64,000 nucleotides of DNA from JAKZVK01 sp965248255 (GTDB lineage Bacteria; Acidobacteriota; Terriglobia; Bryobacterales; UBA6623). Shown piece by piece: positions 54,237-62,936 of this stretch; the stretch's first letter is position 1, and every line of letters begins with the position of its first letter. The notes below the pieces were generated by a model. It ran no database searches and was not told the DNA's origin. It saw only the letters and a list, made by a program, of their open reading frames with translations. The DNA lies in contig CBDFIW010000004.1 of assembly GCA_965248255.1 (NCBI GenBank), positions 2,294,001 through 2,358,000 on the forward strand. Reading direction: 5' to 3'. The translations under genes were made by a program, and so were the position numbers.

Positions 54237-55601
54237 CTACCGCGCTCGCGTGGCGCTGGTGTGGGGTGCGAAGGCCGCTTCCATCTCGCGGCGAACCCGC
54301 ACGGCTTCGAGTGTTTCGTCGGCTTCGACGTCGGCCCAGCCGACCGGCTGTCCACTGGCGACGGCCTGCTTGAGTTTCACGCCATGGGCGAGACCGATCG
54401 GCAGTGCGCCGCGTTGCACGGAATCCGCCGCGGGCATCAAACGTCCCCAGACGGTGGAGCCGCCCTCGCCGTCGAGGACTTCGCCGGCGGCGAGATCGCG
54501 CTTGGCGGCGGCGGCGACATCGGCTTGGAAACCCCCAGGTGCGCCGGTGGGTTCGCCTCGCAGGGCCGCGGATGCGATGCTGATGCCGAGTTCGAGGCCG
54601 ATCAGGTGGAAAGGCCGGTAGAGGGCGGAGTAGCGGCCGGAGGAGTCCGTGACGAGCCCGTATTCGCTGAAGCAATCCCTGACGTAGTGCGACGGCGCTT
54701 CAAAGGTCACGTAGACGCCCCAACGCAAGTCCAGTTTGACTTCGCTCCCGTCTCGGTTCAATGACGAGACGACCTCGACGGTTCCTTTTTGAGGCAGGAC
54801 GCCGCCTTCGGATTGCGGCTTTAGAACCTCGGGGAGCCTATCGACACCGCAGGGAGGAAACTGCAAACCCGCGGCCGGCGGTTGGAGACCCGTTGCGTTG
54901 GCGACCGCCGCCATCTCGATCGAAGACTTGGTGCCGTCCAGGAACGAGTTGAACATCTTGGGGTTCATGCCGGCGCGCTCGGCTTGCTCGGCGGTCAGGC
55001 CGTAGTAGGGCCAGACGGTCTCGAGAGTGGAGGCATGGTACTCGGGCAAGTACTTCGTTCCCTTGCCCGCGCAGACGACGTCGAACCCGCTTGCTCCTGC
55101 CCAATCGACGAGCTCGCAGATCAGAGCGGGCTGATCGCCGTAGGCGAGAGAGTACACGATGCCGGCTTCGCGCGCGCGGCGGGCCAGGAGAGGGCCGGCT
55201 AGCACGTCGGCTTCGACGTTGACCATCACGATATGGCGATGAGCGGCGCAGCACGCTAGCGCGTGATGAATGCCGGCCGCCGGGTCTCCGGTGGCGTCAA
55301 CGACGACCTCGATCCGGCCCGCGGCGATGAGTGCGCAAGCGTCCTCGGTCAGATGCAATGAGCCGGCGCGGGCGGCATCGTCGAACGAGGGGGCGTTGAT
55401 CTGCTCCTCCGGCCAGCCGGTGCGCCTAAGGGCGGAGCGGGCTCGTTCGAGGTCCAGGTCGCACACCCCCATGACGTGCAGACCCGCTGTGTGACGCGCC
55501 TGAGCCAGGAACATCGACGCGAACTTGCCCGCGCCGATGACGCCAACTCCGATCGGCCGGCCGGAGGCGGCTCGATACTGCAAGAGGCGATGGAAATTCA
55601 T
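54237..55601 (-). CDS. NAD(P)-dependent oxidoreductase with C-terminal SAF domain
   Basis: 454 residues from ATG 55601. N-terminal Rossmann domain of the Gfo/Idh type or homoserine-dehydrogenase-like: IGVGVIGAGKFASMFLAQA, VMGVCDLDLERARSAL, VVVDATGDPAAGIHHAL. The C-terminal part (RDLAAGEVLDGEGGSTVWG, LPIGLAHGVKLKQAVASGQPV) is an SAF domain, as in D-altronate dehydratase and antifreeze-like proteins. Homologues are assigned to sugar-acid catabolism; the adjacent enolase-superfamily gene (convergent) may act on the same type of compound. Confidence 0.85.
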   Translation of the reverse strand: MNFHRLLQYRAASGRPIGVGVIGAGKFASMFLAQARHTAGLHVMGVCDLDLERARSALRRTGWPEEQINAPSFDDAARAGSLHLTEDACALIAAGRIEVVVDATGDPAAGIHHALACCAAHRHIVMVNVEADVLAGPLLARRAREAGIVYSLAYGDQPALICELVDWAGASGFDVVCAGKGTKYLPEYHASTLETVWPYYGLTAEQAERAGMNPKMFNSFLDGTKSSIEMAAVANATGLQPPAAGLQFPPCGVDRLPEVLKPQSEGGVLPQKGTVEVVSSLNRDGSEVKLDLRWGVYVTFEAPSHYVRDCFSEYGLVTDSSGRYSALYRPFHLIGLELGISIASAALRGEPTGAPGGFQADVAAAAKRDLAAGEVLDGEGGSTVWGRLMPAADSVQRGALPIGLAHGVKLKQAVASGQPVGWADVEADETLEAVRVRREMEAAFAPHTSATRAR

Positions 55602-55740
55602 GGGTTCCCATCATACACTCGTTGCCGGAACCCGCCGGGCAAGCGTCCCTGATCCAAATCCGTCTGTAAGATCGCTACCGCGAAGTGCGGGCGAGAACCA
55701 CAGCTCTCTTCGAACTCTCGGTGACAACTGCGGGTGACAA

Positions 55741-56551
55741 CGCAGAGGCCTAGGGTGCCGCGCCCGCATTTGGCGCCCCACGACACACTTTGGCGTTCCC
55801 GGACACCGATGACCCTATTCGAGACCGGCGGCCGGAGCGGCCAGATGCCGAACTCCACCCACGGCGGATAGTGGTCGGAGATTCTGTGGGAAATGGAAGT
55901 TCTTGAAAGGTTGGTGTTGGTGTAAACGTGCGGCAGGAAATCAAAATTCCCGCCAGTTCTCAGCTCCAGGTCGATCAGCCCCCGGTTTCCGGTCTCGAAC
56001 CAGGCGATCTGGTCGTAGAAGTTGTCGTCGGAGGGGTCTCCAGGGTCATCAAAGACGGTCCGGGGGAGGTTCTGCAAGGCTTCCGGCACGGTCAGCCCAG
56101 TGGAGGTGAAGGCGTCGAACAGCGGGCTTCCTTCCCGGTCGTCGATGTTGAAGTCGCCCAGCGTGAACAGATTGTGGTGGAACCGGTTCGACCGCCGCGC
56201 CCAGTCACTCATCCAATCGGCGATTTCCTGTAGTTCCGGGATCCGATCTTCCGCGGCATCGCCAAAGAGCACGTGCAGCGTCACGAGGATAAACGTCGCT
56301 TCTTTCCGCTGGAAGCTGACGGCGTAGGGAGTTCGGACAAACTGTTCGCGCAGCACGCTCTCTCCCATCCGCTCCAGCCGTTCCGGAGGGACGACCAGTT
56401 CGGGCCGCAAGCCCTGAGGGCCGCACACGGGTGCGCTGGAACAGGAACGCCAAGCGCTCAACGTTGCCCGCCGCCCCCGCGGTGACATCGGACATCAGGA
56501 AACCCCAGTCGCGGCCGAGAAAATTTATAGTGTCGCGCAGTGTTCTCAGGT
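55741..56551 (-). pseudogene. Endonuclease/exonuclease/phosphatase family protein, 5'-truncated and frameshifted
   Basis: Remnant in two frames on the minus strand. The upstream part reads LRTLRDTINFLGRDWGFLMSD and NVERLAFLFQRTRVRPSGLA; after one extra C in the GGGCCG-type run near 56415 it continues as ELVVPPERLERMGESVLREQFVRTPYAV, then LFTLGDFNIDDREGSPLFDAF (the catalytic Asp region) and ISHRISDHYPPWVEFGIWPL (DHYP-type His). This is the EEP nuclease/phosphatase fold. Its N-terminus is missing because the IS1202-type copy 2 starts at 56557. The C-terminus past about 55850 is unclear. Confidence 0.7.
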
Positions 56552-56637
56552 TGCCCTGTTGAAGCCCAATGATAATGTCCCCTTGAGCGCCCAATAGAAA
56601 TGTCCCCTAATCTGGACCTCTGCGAGGAGGTGAAAGA

Positions 56638-57306
56638 TTGGGAAGGACATGGATGAGTGCCAAGGAGTTGAGGCGCGGCGAAGTGCTGAGCCGAGTGAAA
56701 CGAGGGGAACTGAAGTTGACCGAAGCCACCGCACTGCTGGAGGTCAGCTACCGCCAAGCGAAGCGGCTCAACAAGCGTTACCGAGCAGGCGGGGTCAAGG
56801 CTTTGGTGCACGGTAACGTCGGCCGCGCTTCGAACCGAGCCGATGACAAGCGCCGCGAGCAGGTTCTCGAGTTGGTGCACGCAAACTATGCGGGCGAGGG
56901 GCACGAGCGCTGCGGGCCGACGCTGGCGTCGGAACATCTGGCAGCCGATCAGGGCCTGGAAGTGCCGCGCGAAACGCTGCGGCGCTGGATGCTCGCGGCG
57001 GGCCTGTGGAGCCGGAGTCGCAAGCGCCCACCGCATCGCAGCCGGCGGCAACGCAAAGCGCACTTCGGCGAGCTGATTCAACTCGACGGTTCGCACCACC
57101 ACTGGCTGGAAGGACGCGGCCCGAAAGCCTGTCTGATGAACTTTGTCGATGACGCGACCGGTCTTGCACTGTGCCGCTTCTCGGGCCAGGAAACGACCTG
57201 GGCCGCGGCCGATCTGCTCCAAGCCTGGGTGCGCCAACACGGCGTTCCCAAGGCGTTGTACTGCGACTGGAAAAACGTCTACCAGCGCCAGCCGACGTCG
57301 CGGTAA
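56638..57306 (+). pseudogene. ISNCY/IS1202 transposase, N-terminal part (copy 2)
   Basis: Same as copy 1 up to QRQPTSR, then TAA in place of GAA (Glu) ends the protein at 57306. It keeps the helix-turn-helix and the first two Asp residues but lacks the catalytic Glu, so it cannot transpose by itself. Confidence 0.9.
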
Positions 57307-57345
57307 GCACTGGAAGGCATCAAGCCCGAGACGCAGTTCGGGCGC

Positions 57346-57918
57346 ATGTGCGCGAAGCTTGGCATTGGCATCATTGCCGCATCGTCGCCGCAAGCCAAGG
57401 GACGTGTCGAACGCCATCACGGCACGCACCAGGACCGCCTGATCAAGAAGATGCGGCTGCGGGGCATCGTTGATTACGAGGCGGCGAACCGTTACCTCGG
57501 CGAGGAGTACTTAGCCGAGCACAACGAGCGCTTCTGCTGCGAGCCGGCGGCGGGAGCGGACTTTCACCAGGCGCTACCCCGCGGCACCGAGCTGCGAGGG
57601 GTGTTCTGCTTCGAATACGAACGGGTGGTGAGCAACGACCAGGTGGTGCGTTTCGAGAATCGTTGTTTGCAGTTGAAGCCGAAACGCAATCAGGGCGTGG
57701 GGGCGGGTGCACGGGTGACGGTCCAACAGGGGCGCGATGAGAGCTTGCAGGTGAGGTTTGAGGGGCACGAGATCGAGCACGAAGTGATCGCCACGCCGAC
57801 GCCACGGCTGCGGACGAAGCCGGCACCGCAGGGGAACGTGGTGGCCAGACGCAAGCCGGCGGCGAACCACCCCTGGCGGCGAGCTGTGCTGCGGAAAACA
57901 CGAGCTGCGAATTCATAA
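57346..57918 (+). pseudogene. ISNCY/IS1202 transposase, C-terminal part (copy 2)
   Basis: Remainder of the same gene after the nonsense codon at 57304-57306, beginning at an internal ATG 57346. It contains KGRVERHHGTHQD with the catalytic Glu and the beta-rich C-terminal domain. Substitutions relative to copy 1 are few (for example Thr to Ala in SSPQAKG, Pro to Leu in RYLGEE). Confidence 0.85.
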
Positions 57919-58114
57919 GAGGGCTGTGGAAATGCCGGGTCGGATGGAAAGCGTGGAAAACCTTGTGGCGGCAGCCGTGCCGGGCTCGCGGAACCGTGGA
58001 TGGTTTTCCACCCTTCCCACCGCCCCTTGGAAATCGCTGCGCGATTCCCACAGTTCCACAGCCCCGACGATGACGATTCTCTCCTATCACCAAGGGGACA
58101 CTTCTACTGGGCTA

Positions 58115-60651
58115 GCTTCAGCGCCGAGAACGGCCGCCAGCCGATCCAGATAATCATGGCGACCAAATCGGGCACCAATGAGTTTCACGGCGCGGTCTGG
58201 GAGTTCTTGCGCAACGAGGCCCTCGACGCGCGCAATGCCTTTTCGCCAGGCTCAAGGAAACCTAAGCTGACCCAAAACCAGTTCGGCGGCACGATCGGCG
58301 GTCCGATCGTTCGCAACAGAACATTCTTCTTCTTCTCTCCCGAGTACCGGAGACAGCGGCGGGAGACAATCTACAACAGTGCGACCATCGCACCGGAGAT
58401 GCGCCAGGGTGATTTTTCGAGTGTCTCGAACTCGATCACGAATCCGTTCAGCGGGGATCCCTTTCCGAACAATCAGATCCCCATGTCGCAGGTGTCCGGA
58501 GCGTCGGCTTTCTTCTTTGACCGGCTCCTCCTGCCCAACGCACCGGGTAACCGTTTCCGAGAGGTGGCCGCGCGGCCGGAGGATGCTTGGGAGTATGTCA
58601 CTCGCATTGACCACCAGTTTCACGAGAGCCACCGACTCTACGGACGCTGGATCGTCACCAATAACACGTTCACCGCCCCCGATTACCGTCCCGACGCTTT
58701 CCAGACCAGAGACACGCGGCAGAACAACTTGGGACTGAACTACGCATACACGATCAATCCGACCAGCTTGCTGAACATGAATTGGGGCTACACTCGCTCG
58801 CTGGCTCCCTTCATTTCCAACGTCGTCGGGGCCGAGATCGGGAACCTGACTGAGCAGGCTGGAATCCGGGGCTTCCCAACCGCGGACCGCGATGAGCACG
58901 TTGGTTTACCCACGGTGGGTATTTCGGGCTATACCGGGTACCGAGCGCCTTGGGGAGGGCGTGGAAGGCTGTGGTTCGAGGCATACAACGCCAAGGTCAA
59001 CCTGAATCTGGTGCGTGGAAAGCACACGATCAGCCTTGGCGCCGAATACAACACCCGGAGCACATACGGCAGACACGGATCCTGCTGCGCACGGGGTAAC
59101 TACACCTTCAACGGGCAGTACACGGGCGACGGTTTCGCAGACAATTTCCTGGGCTTGGTGCAAACGGCTCGCCGCAACTTTCCGATCCAGACGTTCGGCA
59201 TGTCCGACTCGCCCTACACAGGAATCTACTTCAACGACTCCTGGAAAGTCTCTAACAAGCTCACCGTCACCCTCGGTCTGCGTCACGACTACTGGCATGA
59301 GAAGGCCGCCATTCGAGGCAACCACGCGACCTTCGATCTGTCAACCGGCTTGGCCGTGGCCGGCGAGGACTTAAACGGCAATGTCGATCTCACCGCGCAG
59401 CCTGTCGCCATGGCTCTTGCGGCGTTTACGGAAGGACAGTGGGCGCCGGCTTCTCAGTTGGGGATTCCCAGCGGCCTGTTCCAACCCGATGGGGTGTTCT
59501 CACCCCGAGTGGGCATCGCGTATCGCCCGACAGGGACCCGTAGCATTGTAATCCGCGGCGGCTATGGCATCTTCCCGATGCAGTTCGTCGGCAACCGGAC
59601 GGCTTCGGCAATCGCGGGGCCTCCGTATTGGAACTTCGAGACGGTGCCGTTCTCCAAGGCGTCGAACACACGCTGGGAGACGGCCTTCCCAGAAGACCCG
59701 GACGTGTTTCTAGCGCCGAGTGTGGCCGCGCCTGCCTGGGATATCGAGGCTCAACAAACCCACGAATGGAACGCATCGGTGCAGGTCGCCATGCCGGCGC
59801 AATCGGCGCTCACGGTCTCCTACGTCGGCAACTACACCGCCAAGGCTCACACCGGTGGCTCCGAGCAGTTTAACTTTCCTGCGCCCGGTTTCTATCAGGA
59901 CCTCCAAGCCTCCAGGCCCTTCCCCCAGTTCGGCACGGTGGCATTGGTGAACAACTTCGGTCACACTTGGTACAACGCCATGCACCTCAAGTGAGAACGG
60001 CGTTTCACCGACGGCTGGTTGTTCACCATGGCCTACTCCGCAAATAGGTACTTGGAGCAACTGCGGCGTGAACCGCATGCACCCGACAGCTACAACCGGG
60101 GCCGGAATAGCCAGGATCGAACTCACATCATGGCCTTCAACTCGGTGTACGAGTTGCCGTTCGGCCGGGGGCGGAAGTTCATGTCCGACGCCAATCCCGT
60201 GGTCAATGCGCTCTTGGGTGGTTGGCAGTTTAGCGGCATCTACAAGTTAGCGTCCGGGTCGCCGCTCAGTATCGGGGTTCCTGGCGCGACGCTCGGCAAT
60301 GGGCGCGGTACCCGTGCCGATCTGTCGGGCGATCCGGGGATTTCGAACCCAAGCACAGCAGCCTGGTTCAACACGGATGCGTTTTCAGCGCCGGGGGCCT
60401 TTACGTTCGGAAATTCGGCACAAGGGGTTCTGGACGGTCCAGGTAGCCACGTCATCGACACGGGTCTGATGAAGAACTTCTACTTCATGGAGGGCAAGTA
60501 CGTGCAGTTGCGCTGGGAGATGTTCAACATGCCCAACCACGTCAACCTCAACAATCCCGGAACGAGTTTCGGTCAGCCCGGCAGAACGGGAGTCATTACG
60601 TCGTCCGGAGACGCGCGGGTGATGCAGTTTGGCCTGAAGCTGGTTTACTGA
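58115..60651 (+). pseudogene. TonB-dependent/Oar-like outer-membrane receptor, 5'-truncated with internal stop
   Basis: About 840 residues of an outer-membrane protein of the carboxypeptidase-regulatory/TonB-type, common in acidobacteria. The reading begins SFSAENGRQPIQIIMATKSG, the end of the plug domain (TKSGTNEFHG), then QFGGTIGGPIVRNRTFFFFS, and beta-barrel strands ending in an aromatic C-terminus (FGLKLVY). The 5' end was lost at the IS boundary (58114), and TGA at 59992 interrupts the frame between AMHLK and ERRFTDGWLF; the expected residue is probably Trp. After it the frame is open to 60651. Confidence 0.85.
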
Positions 60652-60682
60652 GCATCAAAGCTCTCGTCCATTCCTGATTTAC

Positions 60683-60724
60683 AGGCCCGCCCCGAGACAC
60701 CCTCGGTGGCGGGCCTTCTCTTTG
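60683..60724 (+). terminator. Rho-independent terminator
   Basis: GGCCCGCC-CCGAG, loop ACACC, CTCGG-T-GGCGGGCC followed by TTCTCTTT. It lies about 30 bases after the receptor stop codon and fits an intrinsic terminator of that gene. Confidence 0.85.
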
Positions 60725-60796
60725 GCGGTGTTGATCCGGCACGGACCATGACTTACTAGCGAGGTCTGCGACCTCAAACCGGCGAGTCGCAGCTCG

Positions 60797-60932
60797 TGTG
60801 GCGTAAGCCTCTAGGCTTGCCGAGAACCGATTCCTCGGCTCTAAGGTCCGCGGCCGACAGCAGGTGCTCGGTCGTTTGCTGTCCTGAGTCTCGAGGAATC
60901 GGTTCTCGGCAAGGCTGGAGCCTTACGCCACA
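60797..60932. repeat. Long imperfect palindrome (41-bp arms)
   Basis: Left arm 60797-60837 starts TGTGGCGTAAGC and ends ACCGATTCCTCG; right arm 60892-60932 is its reverse complement apart from three mismatches, with a 54-base loop. No ORF or IS gene lies between. The form matches a MITE or REPIN. It sits in the 405-base gap upstream of the Sel1-repeat gene. Confidence 0.8.
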
Positions 60933-61056
60933 TCCCGCCCGGACACTCCTTCAAGACTTGACACTCTTGTTCAGATCACGCCTAGATCAGATGGCTGGTT
61001 CTGCTCGAACCCCAAACAGGCGTACGATACGATGTGAAAGCTGTGCGCCTGTTCAG

Positions 61057-62898
61057 ATGAAGATCCGTTTCGCATTGTTTGGGGCGATCCTGGTCACCAT
61101 CGTCCACGGCTCACTACCGGCAGCCGACCTGAAGGCCGGCCTCGACGCCTACAACCGGGGCGATTACGAGGCGGCCGTCAACGAGTTCCAGCCTCTCGCC
61201 GACGCCGGCGTCCCGCTCGCCCAGTACAGCATGGGAAAGCTCCACGAGGAAGGCCGCGGTGTCCCTCGAGACTTCAAAGCAGCAGCGCACTGGTACCGCA
61301 AAGCCGCCGAACAAGGCAACGCTCTCGCGCAGTTCAGCCTGGGGAGGTTTTACCAAAACGGAATTGGCGTCGAAGGGGACCTTCGGTCGGCCGCGCGGTG
61401 GTACCAGAAGGCGGCCGAGCAAGGCCGGTCGTACGCGCAGTACCAACTAGGGCTGCTCTACGAATCCGGCCGAGGGGTTCCCCAAGATTACGAAGAAGCG
61501 GCGCGTTGGTTTCAGGAAGCCTCAGCGCAGGGGACTGTTTCCGCTCACTTCAAACTGGGCCAACTTCACGAGCACGGACATGGCCTAAAGCAGGACTACG
61601 AAGCGGCGGCAACGTACTATCGCACCGCGGCCGAGAAAGGCTACCCGCCCGCGCAGTTCAGCCTAGGCGCCCTCTACCACAGTGGACGGGGGGTAGCGCA
61701 GAACGATTCCGAAGCGGTGACGTGGTATCAGCGGGCGGCCAAGCAGGGTGTATCGGAAGCGCAGTTTCTGGTCGGACTGGCTTACCAAGACGGCAAGGCG
61801 GTTCCGCAAAGCGACGCCGATGCCGCGAAGTGGTATCGCGCGGCTGCGGAGCAGGGCCACATCCGCGCGCAGCACCGGCTCGGGCAGTTCTACGGGGACG
61901 GCCGCGGCGTGCCACAGGACTACGCCGCGGCCGCCCGCTGGCTACAGAGACCGGCACGAGAGGGCGATCGCGATGCCCAATACCGCCTGGCAACCATGTA
62001 CGCCCAAGGTCAGGGCGTCGAACGCGACCAGGCGAAGGCGGTTGCCTTGTATCGCAAAGCGGCGGAGCAGGGCGCGCCCGAGGCACAGTTCAATCTCGGC
62101 ATGCTGTACTTCCAGGGGCGCGGCGTAGAAAGGGATCTCGAGACGGCCGCTCGATGGTATCGGAAGGCCGCTGACCAGGGAGACCCGCAAGCTCAACAGA
62201 CGCTAGCGATGCTTCATCAGAGAGGTCAAGGCGTACACAAGGATGAAGGCGCCGCCGCCTTCTGGTTCGGCCGTGCCGCGGAGGCCCGCCGGATGTATCC
62301 GCAGGCGCTTGACTGGTATCGCAAAGGGGCTGAGGCGAACAATGGCAGAGCACAGTTCAGCCTGGGCCGCATGCACTTTCTCGGCTTAGGGGTCGAGACC
62401 GATCGCAACGAGGGTGTCGGTTGGTATCGCAAGGCGGCGGAGGCCGGCGTGGCGGAAGCTCAGTCCGGTCTAGGTGTCCTCTATGAGCGGGGAGAGGTCG
62501 TCGAGCAAGACTTCGAGAAAGCTGTAGCCTGGTACCGCAAGGCGGCTGAGCAAGGCCAGCCTGAGGCGTTCTATAACATGGGCGCGAGCTATGAGCACGG
62601 GCGGGGTGTCGAAAGCGATGCCGCGGAGGCGGCCCGGTGGTACGAACGGGCGGCCCGCCTGGGGGTGGCACAGGCCCAGGTCGCGTTGGCGGGGCTCTAC
62701 CATGCGGGCAAAGGTGTCCCGAGAGACGACGTGCGCGCCTATGCTTACCTAGAACTCGCCGTGGCGCAAGAGCACCCGGAAGCCGAGAAGAGGCTCGCGG
62801 CGGTCAAGGCTGGGCTGACGGCTGAGCAGGTGCGTGAAGCCGGTGAGCTGGCAAAGGGTTGGGCGGCGAAACCGCGGGACTCGTCTAGTGGCCTTTGA
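61057..62898 (+). CDS. Exported Sel1-repeat protein
   Basis: 613 residues from ATG 61057 with the signal peptide MKIRFALFGAILVTIVHGSL. The rest is about fifteen Sel1-like (SLR) TPR units of 36 residues with the consensus EAA-WYRKAAEQG-A-AQF-LG-LY--GRGV--D. These alpha-solenoids mediate protein-protein contacts, often in envelope or secretion contexts. The frame is open to 60796 but that part overlaps the palindrome. Unit eleven is longer than the rest by about 17 residues, an insertion. Confidence 0.92.
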   Translation: MKIRFALFGAILVTIVHGSLPAADLKAGLDAYNRGDYEAAVNEFQPLADAGVPLAQYSMGKLHEEGRGVPRDFKAAAHWYRKAAEQGNALAQFSLGRFYQNGIGVEGDLRSAARWYQKAAEQGRSYAQYQLGLLYESGRGVPQDYEEAARWFQEASAQGTVSAHFKLGQLHEHGHGLKQDYEAAATYYRTAAEKGYPPAQFSLGALYHSGRGVAQNDSEAVTWYQRAAKQGVSEAQFLVGLAYQDGKAVPQSDADAAKWYRAAAEQGHIRAQHRLGQFYGDGRGVPQDYAAAARWLQRPAREGDRDAQYRLATMYAQGQGVERDQAKAVALYRKAAEQGAPEAQFNLGMLYFQGRGVERDLETAARWYRKAADQGDPQAQQTLAMLHQRGQGVHKDEGAAAFWFGRAAEARRMYPQALDWYRKGAEANNGRAQFSLGRMHFLGLGVETDRNEGVGWYRKAAEAGVAEAQSGLGVLYERGEVVEQDFEKAVAWYRKAAEQGQPEAFYNMGASYEHGRGVESDAAEAARWYERAARLGVAQAQVALAGLYHAGKGVPRDDVRAYAYLELAVAQEHPEAEKRLAAVKAGLTAEQVREAGELAKGWAAKPRDSSSGL

Positions 62899-62936
62899 GT
62901 GGATGTGAGGGTTCGTGCCGGACCGCTCCCTTACGG

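Larger units (their letters stand above)
56557..58114 (+). mobile_element. IS1202/ISNCY-type insertion sequence (copy 2, right end truncated)
   Basis: Begins TGTTGAAGCCC as in copy 1, and is collinear with it for 1,558 bases with a handful of substitutions, but stops at the inner repeat CACTTCTACTGGGCTA and lacks the final 31 bases of copy 1. No target duplication is present; the flanks are two different broken genes. The truncation therefore probably marks an IS-mediated deletion. Confidence 0.88.

Noticed and set aside
54079..54675. Minus-strand Arg-rich ORF between the enolase-superfamily and SAF genes
   Set aside because: It overlaps both genes in other frames, is of very biased composition and has no domain.
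59992..59994. TGA in the receptor gene as a selenocysteine codon, since a SelA-like gene is in the window
   Set aside because: The SelA-like protein is exported and not a true SelA, no SECIS-like hairpin was seen after the TGA, and the expected residue by context is Trp. A nonsense mutation is simpler.
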